In this document: positions 47,740 through 59,300 of the stretch, in pieces
How the letters are laid out: each line of letters begins with the position of its first letter
Position numbering within the stretch: the stretch's first letter is position 1
NCBI RefSeq assembly: GCF_964204645.1
Contig: NC_134028.1
Coordinates: 24,836,153-24,900,152, forward strand
Source: Tubulanus polymorphus
Taxonomy: Eukaryota > Nemertea > Palaeonemertea > Tubulaniformes > Tubulanidae
DNA length: 64,000 bases
Direction of reading: 5' to 3'
Position numbers and translations under genes: made by a program
Notes under the pieces: generated by a model
What the model was told of the DNA's origin: nothing
What the model saw: the letters and a program-made list of their open reading frames with translations, nothing else
Database searches by the model: none

Positions 47740-47975
47740 TCTGACCATCCTCCCTCGGCAGGGATTCGGACCTGATGGCATGCTCGCTTGCCAGGGGTCC
47801 GGTATCACTCCCGAACTCGCTTCCACCAGCAGGGGAACAGCTTTAGCGTAGTGGGTTCGAATCCTTTGACGGGTGAAGATGACCTGATGGCATCGCTTCA
47901 CTCAGCCACGGCACGAACCGTGGCAATCTCGATGCCATTAGGTTCGAATCCCTGCCGGAGGAGGATGAGGTCGTA
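47740..47975. mobile_element. Inverted-repeat element with tRNA-like B boxes
   Basis: Left end CCTCGGCAGGGATTCGGACC and right end GGTTCGAATCCCTGCCGGAG are inverted relatives. GGTTCGAATCC, the pol III B-box consensus, occurs near 47868 and 47940. No full tRNA cloverleaf was found, so it is a non-autonomous repeat and not a tRNA gene. Confidence 0.55.
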
Positions 47976-49606
47976 CGCATCACGTCACAGCGCGTCATGT
48001 TGGCCGCAAAGCGATAGGCGGCTCCTCTAGTCAAATCTAACGCACCTTTATCACATGCTGAGCAAAGCCGGCATGAAGTTTGATGACGTGATTTATGTTA
48101 ATGTCCCTGTAATTGGTGGAGCATGGTGAATCTGTATCGTTGTCCTTGATTGGTCCGAAAATTCGAACGTTTTGTCAAACGTATTTTGCATACGCGCAGA
48201 AACCAACAGAATGAGAATCCGCCAATGACATACTCGACATAAAGTTCGTGACCATCACGATCCTTAAGATTTTTTTTTCATACAAAATGTTTTGCACCAT
48301 TCTTTGAGTTGTTAGGTTACGTTAAACCTTCAAATAAAAACTGCAAGTAATTTCTATTACGCATTAACGTTTACCCAACATATATTCATATCAAACATAT
48401 ACTGACATTTATTGGAACAAAGGCTTTTTCTATTTATCCGATTACATTTTTTTTGGTCCCACCGTTTGAATTATCGAATACGATTATCATAATGCATCGA
48501 CGATGATTTACATTTGACAGAACAAAATATTATGCGCATATAGAACACAATATGTGTGCGTGGTTTAGGCCTACGTATGACACATTGGTCGTATAGAAAA
48601 AAATATGATATATATATATAGAATATCGGAGAGACTGGATTGACAACTGTTTTAATTTACGTGGTCTAATTCGATTTATTCGTCATTCGTATGGCGCGTC
48701 GCTCAGTCGGGCAGCCATACAGCTATCAGTCGGTTGCTCGTTCGTTCGCATTTGTCGCCGTACCGACCTGTTTTTTTATAATGCTTTTTATTTAAAGCCA
48801 TTCCGCGTTTTATATACCTGGGCAAACACTATACAGTACAACAATATATATATATATATATAAAGCAGGTCTGAAGCACTTTTTCTATATATATACATTT
48901 TTTCGTGTTAAAAACCCGACCTCGACGTGAACCAATTCACGGCCAGGTTTTATGAGACAACTAGTGTGTGCGGATTTAAAGCACGAAACATTCGAATTCT
49001 GTGGAGCTCTTTTCATTCACAAATACGTAAGTATGTATAACATCAATGCATTTATTTGAATCCGTTTCGATGAAATTGCACAACCAAAAAGTGAGCACAG
49101 CTGTTCGAACGATTTTTCACAGCAATTAATTTTTGTCACCGACCACAGGTTTTTTTATGATTAGTTCTTTCTATTAGAATTTAGGTATTGAAAACGCATG
49201 CTTTCACCTCTCGCAATACATAAACATAGGCAGGACATACATACCGCCTTGATACATATCTTTCCATCGGCAAATAAAAGGAGACTATGATTAATTAATT
49301 TCTTTCACTCATTTTTCATAGATGCCTAGACATCGAGCATCGTTGCGTATGATATTACGAAAAATGTGGAGCATGTATTTCAATAAGTACAGTTTTTAAA
49401 CAATTCAGATATAGTCGGTAGGTGTTGCAACTTTTCAATAGCGCACTTGATCTATATTCAACTCGTCACCGAATGCTAATATGGAACAACTCAGCGCGAA
49501 CTAAAAAGCAGTGCAATTACATATGAATATACATTTTAATGTTTTCATGTATTCACCCAGCCTTATATTAGGGGAACTTCGTGCAAAAGTCATATCCTTT
49601 CCAATC

Positions 49607-50152
49607 CAGGGGGCAGATACAGGATTCCTGAAAAGGCTGTGGTTCACTCAGGACCACGTTAAAAAGGGGGCAAGACTAGGATCTAAGAATCGATGTCCTT
49701 TTGATAATTTATAACAATACGGCTACTTTAGTGAAATAGAATAAAATAGGAGACATACTAAAGCGATTTCTATTTTCTCTACAAATCTCTCCTTTAAATT
49801 GTTTAAAATGACTGTAAAGTCTTTCTTGAATAACCGACCCGTACGGTTGGATTTCTTGTTTTCCTTCTGCGCACACCAGGTCTGCATAGATTGCTAATGT
49901 GTTATAAAGCTAGAATTTTCAATGTCTTTTCGTAAAAACATGTATACCATACAGTGCTCGTTTTAAAGATAGGAAACACATATAGGAATACAATGTGCCC
50001 CTATGAGTGCCGCAGGTCCTTTTCTAAAGATTTGAATCACAGGAAAATGTGATATGTGTCACCGGAACTTACCGAGGCACTTTCTGAAAAGTGCACTTGG
50101 CTAAAAAAGGGTGGGTTCGAACCCACGGAACACACCCCTGTATCCGCCCCTG
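49607..50152. mobile_element. Non-autonomous hAT-like element, 546 bp
   Basis: Ends CAGGGGGCAGATACAGGATT and complement CCTGTATCCGCCCCTG, the same terminus as the 15.5-kb element. Near the right end is the palindrome GTGGGTTCGAACCCAC. I could not identify a clear 8-bp target duplication. No transposase frame. Confidence 0.7.
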
Positions 50153-50342
50153 ATAATAACATTTCATATTTAGCAGCTTGAGACTTTCCGCTTGAAAAAT
50201 ATGTTTGTTAAGAATTGGATACTCGCGCGGTATAATGATCAGTGTTTGACTTAAGACAAATCTAATTGTCAGCTTTGGTAAAAAATTCAAAAACTATGGC
50301 GTTACTGGTTTTAATTATCTTTAAGGAAACCGCATCCGAAAC

Positions 50343-52598
50343 ATGGAAACGTTCACGGAAATATATGACGCCCTAATGGCAAAAGCAGGTATGAATCTTT
50401 TTCTTGTTGGAGAATAATTCAGGCCCGCGGTTGCACAGTCAACCAAGATTTGTCTTCTACTTGACTGTTATTACTAGATTGGCAAGCACCAAAACGGCTG
50501 TGCAACTAACGTAACTTCAGGCACTGACGACAAAAGACTTACATTCATTCTAGCATGCAATTCTATTTTATCACGAATGTGTCTCTGGGGAAAGATACTT
50601 TATATCTTTTTGTTGGAGAACTGTCAAGGATTGATAGCTTAAATAAATGAAGAAAGAACACTTCGAATTTAAAATCATACGATCAAATTTATTAATATGA
50701 AACCACAAAGTTTCGGCTGTTGACTAACAGCCATCATCAGGCGGAATGGAATTGATAGCTTAATTGGCCTTTACGTTCATATGCTAGAAAACCGGTTCTA
50801 TTGCCTGTGAATGCATATGTGTGCATGTATTTTAGGATCTATGTTCAAAGCGAATTGAACAATTGTTTTTGGTCACGTCTATCTAGTGATTTACAGAAAA
50901 AATAGTTTCTTCATTTGAATTTAATTCATCACAAGACCAGAGAAATCCCACAATAATTCAGCCAAAGATGTAAAGAACTTTACATCTTTCGCTGATTTAT
51001 TGTGGGATTTCTCACAATTATTCCGAAATATATTATGAACACATATTTTCAGATCCGCGAGTTGAGAATTGGTTTTTGATGAAAAGTCCAGTTCCAACTC
51101 TTCTTATCGTTGCCGCGTACTTACTGATCTGTATCTGCGGACCGATGCTCATGAAAAATAGGAAACCATTCAACCTAAAATTCCTTATAATTCCATACAA
51201 CTTCGCTTTAGTGGGTTTATCAGCTTATATGTTCTATGAAGTAAGTCAATTGCAGAATAATCTGCTGCCACATCTGGGCTAATGTTCCGTAATACGTGTT
51301 GCATGCACCAACTGTTGCAAACGAGAAATGACAGCCTTTCTAAAGTTTTCGACGTGATATTTCAGCTTTTAATGTCAGCAATTTTAGCCAACTATAGTTT
51401 AAAATGTCAACCCGTCGACTATTCAAATAATCCGCTATCCTTGCGGGTAAGTGTAAAACAATAATCTTTTCTAAATGTCTTCAACTTCTAAACGAAATTT
51501 CACTTATCGTGCATATTGTTTCTTCCATTTCGCAGATGGCCAGAGTTAACTGGTTGTTTTTCTTCTCGAAGTTTATAGAGTTTTTTGATTCAGTAAGTAA
51601 TATATACGACACTCTGTGGAAAAGCTACCGAACCAAAGATAACCCCTGTGGACACTTTTATTAATATCACGTATAACCATCTGTGCTTATAGAGAAGAGA
51701 AGGGATAATATAATTTCCTTTTTGTAAATCCGAGTTTCATTGAATTGCTACGTTTTCTTTGTTACAGTTTTTCATCATATTGAGGGGAAAAACAAATCAA
51801 CTGTCATTTCTTCATGTTTATCATCACTCAACGATGGTCATCATCTGGTGGTCAGGTGTTAAGTACGTCGCCGGTGGGCAATGTGAGTTACTACTTGTCG
51901 TTTACCGGTAATCTAGTTAATATATTTATGTCTATGATCTCACTGAGATGAAATTTGACCACGCTGTAAGGAGACAGCTGAAATATAGTGGTCTCGGAAA
52001 ACTTTCAATTTTCAAAAATCTCTCATTGAGAAGATGATTCCGTTCAATCAAAATTGAATAGTATTTTATTTTGTATATTTGCAGCATTTTTCATCCCTTT
52101 GTTGAACAGTTTTGTGCATACGATGATGTATGTTTATTACGGGTTGGCGGCGATCGGGCCTCACATGCAAAAATACCTCTGGTGGAAAAGATACATGACT
52201 CGCATTCAGTTGGTAAGTTGAATCTTGATTCTTTTTAGTAATCGAGATTGGATGATTGAGTATCTTTGCTATGGGCATAATCCCATAATCTACACGTTCT
52301 GCGAGCCTGGTGGAATGTTTCCCGCCTCTGAAATCTTAATTAACAACAATTGTTATTTGGGGTTGATAACGTTGCTCCGGCGCCTGTTTGTCAACATGTT
52401 TTCCCGTTTTTTTTACAGACTCAGTTCGTGATGGTCCTCGTTCATTCAGGGTACAATATGTTCATGACGAATTGTAATTTTCATCAGGGATTTAATGTGG
52501 CAGCCATGTCGTATAGTTTATCGTTGACTTTGTTGTTCACGAATTTCTACGTGCGCGAATACATCCACATTCAGAAGCAGAAACAACATAAGAACTGA
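50343..52598 (+). CDS. ELOVL4: ELOVL4-like fatty acid elongase, copy B
   Basis: Tandem paralogue of copy A with the same seven-exon structure and the same phases: 50343-50388, 51053-51240, 51366-51446, 51536-51592, 51768-51882, 52085-52212, 52419-52598 (795 nt, 264 residues). The histidine box HVYHH is kept (residues 140-144), as are [49 protein letters not shown] and TRIQL. The tail is KQKQHKN, less basic than copy A. Some exon stretches are nucleotide-identical to copy A while others differ at many silent sites. Likely the same enzymatic role with possible subfunctionalisation; no break is seen. Confidence 0.93.
50421..50512. mobile_element. Short palindromic MITE copy in intron 1 of copy B
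   Basis: Ends GGCCCGCGGTTGCACAGTC and GGCTGTGCAACTAAC. A shortened member of the GGTTGCACAGTC family. Confidence 0.6.
50708..50742 (-). ncRNA. Hammerhead-ribozyme-like core (candidate)
   Basis: On the minus strand: CTGATGA (50734-50740), one base, GGCTGTT-AGTC-AACAGCC (7-bp stem, 4-nt loop), then GAAA (50711-50714). This is the order of a hammerhead core (CUGANGA, stem II, GAAA). A convincing stem I and cleavage site were not found, so activity is unproven. It probably derives from a Penelope-like or other retroelement end. Confidence 0.4.
50940..51013. repeat. 36-bp hairpin in intron 1 of ELOVL copy B
   Basis: Arms 50940-50975 and 50978-51013 pair at 34 of 36 positions with a 2-nt loop, ending 39 nt before exon 2. 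The outer part GAGAAATCCCACAAT matches the copy A hairpin; the inner part (GATGTAAAG) differs. Confidence 0.9.
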
Positions 52599-53353
52599 AT
52601 TATTAGTTGAATCAAGATCGGTGATCATTGTAATCGTAGTATGAAAAGCCCTGAAAATGTGACCCTGAATGATGAATTTGTTTGTAATTATCTAATGTAT
52701 ACGTGTCTATCGGCTATAGCCCTTATCAGGCTGTCAAGTGGCCCTTTGGGGAAAGTATGGATCAATTGTTCTACCTCTGGCATGGCTTAAATCGTGATTT
52801 CAGATGACTGGACAGGGTATCAACTACAGGGAATTTACTCGCAAATACTTTTGCTCAGGGAACGCTGCGACATCCTCGGTTTTCATTTCTTGGTACTTTC
52901 ACCCAAGGCATGTTAGACTAAAATATTGATACCTTGTGTCTCATTTCTGCTGAGCTAAGTTCAGCCTTACCCGAAAATAGTTCATACAATTACAGAAATG
53001 AACTAATTATAAATTTCATCGCAGTTTACAAGATGACCCGACCAATTAGCAGAAATAAGGTATCATTTAATTTTAGCCTAATATTTTCCGTTTCACATTT
53101 TCAATATTTCGGTGGTTAATATCGACGATTCCTTCCAAATTCGTAACAGCTTCCTCTCCTCGAAAACCAGTCATTCCTCTAATGGTATTGTATTGAATCT
53201 GCATATGTTATAACCGTTTATAATCCGAAATCAAACAATAAATAGAAGAATCAATTAATTTATTTATTTCTGTTGTTCGTAGTTTATTCCATGTTTCATT
53301 ATTTCTTAACACATCAATCGATTTTTTTTCATAACAAAACAATTTATAAAAAT
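52599..53353. other. Intergenic, convergent gene ends, with one MITE
   Basis: Holds the 3' UTRs of ELOVL copy B and of the SAP/zinc-finger gene (minus-strand AATAAA near 53259). A MITE at 52912-53086 with ends TTGATACCTTGTGTCTC and AAATAAGGTATCATTTAATT, flanked by TTAGACTAAAA and TTTTAGCCTAA, is the second copy of the 27.3-kb family. Confidence 0.65.
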
Positions 53354-56300
53354 TTACCATTCTTCTTCGTACTCGTCAAACTGACCATACATCGCGTTTT
53401 GGCGGTATCTTTCAGATCCTCCCATCGTTTGTCTAAACCTGCCCGTTTCACCGGCCGTGCGTTCATTTTGGAAACCTCCATCATTATTGAAAGATTCGTC
53501 AAACCCTCCCCAAGAGGCTTTATTACCCAACCTGCCTGTGCTTTGATGAAACCCTTTCGTTCCGCCCTGACTTCCAAAATCTTTTGCCCCGCCTTTGGAA
53601 CCTTGATTCCAAAACCCACTGGCCCCACCTTGAGATGCCTGATTTCCAAACCCCTTTGCCCCACTTTTAGAACTTTGATTCCAATAGCCCCCAGCCCCTC
53701 CTTGTGACCCCCGACTACCATACCCTTTGTCCCCACCTCGGGATGCCCCATTACTATACCCTCCAGTCCTTTCAAAATTGCCGCCCCCAAAATTGTCAAA
53801 ATCAACGTCCCAACTTTCATCCATCGGTTCTTCCTGTCGTCGGTGTTGATGTTGTGCTCGAAGTTCATTCTTCATTTCTTTCATCGCTTTGGCCAAATAC
53901 GTCGAAAATCGCGACATCATCTTCTCCTCGAGATTCCCCTCCTAGTAACGCAACAATGACAGCGATCAAAATCAATCAATCAATGGATACAGATAAGATT
54001 AAAAGGATATTCGACTTACATCGACGTGTCCTCGTGGAGATGCGCCGCGGAAGTTACCCAAAGTATTCGCTTGAAAATCAGGTCGGCTATTATAAAAGAA
54101 GATAACTTTTCCGTAAAAATCCAAATCGGACTTCATGTTTCTCGTTGCGGAAATCTCGATTGTCACAACAGACGAGAAAAAATATATTCACCTTAAACCA
54201 CGATTCGCCGAGTTACGGTTGAAATCAAAATCATCCCCATCGGGTCGACGATAATCGTCTCGGTAATCTGCTCCTCTGCCAAAACCTGGTTTATCATCGA
54301 ATCCAGCGTAATCGCCGTGGCCACCGCGGTTGAACCGGTTGCCGCCGCCGCTGCCTCCTCTAACGCCGCCGCGACCTCGGCCGGTATGCCAGCCATCGTT
54401 TCGTCCGGGGAATCTTAGATGATCGTCGTCGATAAACTGTGTGTTATTGAATCTATTACCGGCTCCTCCTCGAGGTGGACCACCTCCTCCTCGAGGTGGA
54501 CCACCACCTCCTCGAGGTGGACCAGCGCGGAAACGTCCGCGTCCGCCTTCATCAAATCCTACAATAGATTTCACAATTAAATCTCACAGGGGGCGCCTCT
54601 TTTATTTGACTTGCTACTTGATCTGCTAAGAATCCAATCAATTAACACAGTCAAATACATAAAAGACAGACGCAAACTGTTTTTGATTTTACACGTGACC
54701 TCAATCTCAACATATTTCCCTCAATTTCAATCAATTTACAGAGCCAATCATCTAAGACATAGGCTGAAACTATTTAATTTGGTTAAGTCAGTTAGTTTAA
54801 TTTTTCGAAATCAATCTTCATTATTGTGAGTCTTAGATATAAGGTAGCTGTTGGATCTGTGTAGGAACTTTTTAAAAGGAACAAAAGTATTCATACATAC
54901 CAGGTCCAGGCTGTTCGTCATCAAATCTGCAAGAGAATAGATGTACACAATACATAATAATTTGTTAAAATTCTCTCTACGTCTAACTTACTCGGTACAT
55001 GTCAACTGGTGATGAATTTTACCAACATCAATCTATGAAAGACCTTCTATTCCCCTGATTCTTAAATATTAACAGCAGATTTCCCTGATTCTCAACTCAG
55101 TGAAATATTTACAGCAGTCTCAACGCTACAGAGTTCCCTGATTCTCAACTCAGTGAAATATTTACAGCAGTCCCAACGCTACAGAGTTCCCTGATTCTCA
55201 ACTCAGTGAAATATTTACAGCAGTCCCAACGCTACAGAGTTCCCTGATTCTCAACTCAGTGAAATATTTACAGCAGTCTCAACCCTATCGAGTTCCCTGA
55301 TTCTCAACTCGGTGAAATATTTACACCAGTCCCAACCCTATCGAGGTCCCTGATTTTCAACTCGGTGAAATATTTACACCAGTCCCAACCCAGTCGAATT
55401 CCCTGATTCTCAACCATTTAGTCGCAATGTTACCCGGTTAGGCAACATACAGATTTAAACAAACCAGTTTAATGGACCGGTGCACACTTACCCGAAGCGC
55501 CTTTTCTTGTTCTCCGGAACTCGGTTCAAACGAAATCCCGAATTGCCGCGTTTTCTGCCTCCTTTATCCCATTCATCTGTGTAATCAAAACGGAGTAATG
55601 AATTGAGTAACCGTAACTACCGTGTTATATGTCCAAAAACTGAAAACCATTTTCTAGTCAGTGAAGTGTACCGGTCGTACCTCGGTGTTTTTTCACCACT
55701 TTCACTTTAGGTCGCGGATTCGGGTCCAAAAATCGCTCGCAAATCTCGTGCAAACGTTTGTTGTACGACTGTTGTCGTTGGTGACGTTCTTTGTCGTTCA
55801 TTTCCGACCACTTTTTCACGTATTCGCTCTTATTGTGCTCCTCGAGCATTCGAAACTCCCCGACGTAATTGTTTCTCTACGGAAAGAATTAAGACGACGA
55901 TGAAAGTTTGTAACGAGAAGATGCGAAAGGTTAGGATTATTGCTCGGTTTTTTCTTACCAGGAATGTTCTCATGTGTTTGTTTGATGACATATGCGCGAC
56001 GACCTCGTGGTATTTGAAGTCTTCACCCATGTGTTCCTTACATACTGAACACCGGTATTCAATATCACCGTTACTGAACTGCTTCTCAACCAGAAATTGA
56101 ACTCCTTAAATGATGATATCGACGACGGATATAATATTTACAAATATCTATATTTTCTAATCTTGTATTTCTATGATCTTGTCTTCTAAAAACTTCATGG
56201 AGATTTTAAGTTTATCTAAAGGGAGATTTTAGGAGCTCATACGGTAGGAGGGGAATTAAGGATTTTCTCGGGAGGATTTTAGAAATTTTTAGGGGAGCAT

Positions 56301-59300
56301 CTTAGGGGTTTTTAAGGGGGTATTTTAAAAGTTAGTAAGAGTGTATTTGGGAGCAATTTCTATGGGGGATTTTCAGACTTTCTACGATAGGTTTCAAGTG
56401 TTTCAACGGAAATTTCAGGAATCTTGAAGAAGGGATTTCAGGTGTTTTTAAGGGGAAATATGACACATTTAATAGGGGGAATATTTTGAGGTATTAATTA
56501 AGAGAATTTACCAACGACTTTAGTTTCATCTTTGTCGAGGAAGTCTTGGATTTTCGCCCTTTCGTCGACTTCACCTGTCGTTCAAGAGCAGAATTAATAA
56601 TAGACAATTGGAAAAAACAACTAAATACTCAGTGAAAACTAAAGAAAACAGAATAGATTTGACGAACCATTCAACTTCTGACGACGATCTTCCACTGAAA
56701 ATAGATTACATAAAAACAGATTAGTTTTTACTTTCAAATAGTGAATACCTGAAACATCTCCCATCATGATCCCTAGTTTTTTATAACCAACCAAAGATTC
56801 AATGAGCGCCTCTAGTAAACATTTCCCCTGGAACCCGAAAGCTTTACCACAAACTTTGGAACTGATTCCTTGGTAACACCGAGAGTTTGAGGCGAATACT
56901 AGTTTTACTGTTAGAAGTTGACTAGGTTTATAAAACTTAGTTGAATAAATACCTCCTCTCAAAATCATCGAAACTGTAGGACGTTCGGTAGTTGAATCGA
57001 TATGATTTTTACAATATTGTTTCACCAACTCATCCGCGTCGTCTTGTTTACCGTTCTCTATCAAAGTCCACATCTCGTAGTATTTGTCTTTCGAACCGCG
57101 TCTCTGCGAGGATAATCATTTAACAACATTTACAAAAAATGTATGCAAAAATGCAGTAAACCCTGCCCTATTCGGTGTAGGGAGTGCTGTTAGCAATTCA
57201 CCGAGTTCAGAATCAGAACATAGTAGCGTTAGAACTTCTGTCTGTAAATATTTCACTGGGTTGAGAATCAGGGAGCTCGGTAACGTTGGGACTGTTATAA
57301 ATATTTCACCGAGTTGAGAATCAGGGAAACAGGTTCTCGCAAATGAATGTGAGTAAAATTGAGTGTTTTGACGGAGTCGACTGGTACCATTGAGGCGAAG
57401 TCTAGTCAGTATAGCGATATATGTACTTACCATGTAATGCTTCATGTGTGGAAAAGCTGAGAAGTGATCGATAGCTTTCTGAAAGTCGCTCGGTAAATCG
57501 AGATTACAAGTCGAACAATAATGCGATATTTTCCCTGTGCCGAAATGGCGCTCGACCAAAAATTTCAATCCTGAAACAAAGTCGAACGCATGCGTGACAT
57601 GACATAAAATAACAAGAACCTGATAGCCTGACTTCAGAGTTTAAAATGGCCTCCAATCTTAAGACTGTTCTTAACACATTTGCTATGAGATATCTCATTT
57701 TTTTCTGGTTCTGCAAAAACTGTCACTTAAAGGCTGATGATCATTCTAGTTCATTGTTAATCATATGAGAGACTTACCAACTGATGCTGATCGATCCGCG
57801 TCGACCGCGTCCTGAATCATGGCCCTCTCTATCAAAACAACAACTGATTAGAAACATTTTCGCACAGTTTTCAAAAGTGAACAATTGATGAAACATTCTG
57901 TCAGTTTGTAATATAGATACATATACCGGTAATATAAAACCGCACACTTTAAAGAGAGTTCCAAAAGCATTCTATGTGGAATTCTATATTATCTACGTAT
58001 ATAAGATTATTGTTGAAAGGGATGAACACGAAGGTTTTCATTGTATAACGTACCTGGCAACTTGTAATCAGCGTTTACAGTTTCTGTTGCCTGAAACAAA
58101 AATCTCAATTTTCATAATTGATACAATAGACTCGTACGCTTCCAGATCCAGAGCCTATTGTAAATTATCTTAGAGGTCAGGTAACCCTACAGGTCCCCAC
58201 AGATCAGTAATTCCTGGATATAAGGAGTTTTAAGCCAGGTCCCTACAGATCGGTCATTCCTGGATATAAGGGGTCCCTACAGATCAGTCATTCCTGGTTA
58301 TACAGGATCCCTACAGATCAGTCATTCCTGGATACACAGGGTCCCTACAGATCGGTCATTCCTGGATATAAGGAGTTTTAAGCCAGGTCCCTACAGATCG
58401 GTCATTCCTGGATATAAGGGGTCCCTACAGATCAGCAATTCCTGGATATAAGGAATTTTCAAGGGGAAAATTTCAAATTTCAAATTTGTATCATTGTAGC
58501 CATAGTTTTCTGCTACAAATATTTCTAGTTGCCTATTTCTCAAAATTGAAGTTTTAAAGGAGTTTCAAGCACCTCTAAAAGTATTTTCTAGTTTGAAAGA
58601 GTTTCTAAGGAATCAAGGAATTGTAGATACCCTGTAGCAGTTTGTGGGCAACGCTTACCTTTTTACCAAAATCGAAATGCTTTATGACTTTAAAAACGTC
58701 TTTGTAGTATTTCGCCGCGTTCATTTTAATATATTCAGCACACGCTTCATCGAGATTCATCGAATTCGGTCCGCCTCGGTTGTGCTCGAGAAACTGCAAG
58801 ACTTCCCCGAAACCGTTACGATCCGTCTGTCTCTGTTAGTGAGAAAAATGATAAAATTCTATTTAGAATCAAAACTGCCATAAAGCATTTTCAGCCCAAC
58901 CGGGGATTCAAAATATACCCTGAACTCCAATGATTTTGTACAGCATTTTGTTAATTACTGAATTTTTTGTGGAGAATATAAATCATATCATAACCTATCT
59001 ATGTAGTAACGACCAATTGTCATGGCTTAAGTCTCAAATCTTTTCAAGTTTTTAGATAAGCTATAGAACTAAAATGGTCTAAGACTGATCTTCAATGAAT
59101 CGCATGACTGCGCTACTGCCAACGTCCCACAACTGAAGGTATCCTTAATCAATGATATTATTCAAACTTACTAGGAAATTTTTCTTGTGACTATTTGATT
59201 GTAAATGTTCGACCATTTCGAGCGTGGTAATACCGCGCATGTTCTTATCGCGGTTCGCTACAATTCCGCACACCCGACACACGTATAAAATGGCGAAAGT

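Larger units (their letters stand above)
47562..50342. other. Between the ELOVL copies: likely 5' exon and repeats
   Basis: Contains the inverted-repeat element at 47.74-47.98 kb, (TA)n runs near 48610 and 48846, and the hAT-like element at 49.6-50.15 kb. The stretch around 48900-49024 ends with a good donor (AAATAC|GTAAGTATG), and an acceptor (ATCTTTAAG|GAAACC) lies 18 nt before the copy B start, so a 5' noncoding exon of copy B is plausible here. Confidence 0.45.

Noticed and set aside
47860-47950. tRNA gene suggested by GGTTCGAATCC
   Set aside because: B boxes are present but no A box at the right distance and no cloverleaf; the boxes sit in an inverted-repeat element.
53344-53868. 174-codon minus-strand frame over the last exon of the SAP/zinc-finger gene
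   Set aside because: A shadow frame of the Gly/Ser/Gln-rich coding exon; the supported frame is the one ending EEEW.
54192-54199. Alternative donor AAG|GTGAAT for the RG-rich exon
   Set aside because: It looks like the stronger site but gives a stop in the following exon; the GTG|GTTTAAG site keeps the frame. Transcript data should decide.
56733-56750. Extra exon (GIHYLK) in the SAP/zinc-finger gene
   Set aside because: It has splice-like borders but would shift the reading frame relative to the next exon at 56668-56694, while skipping it keeps phase.
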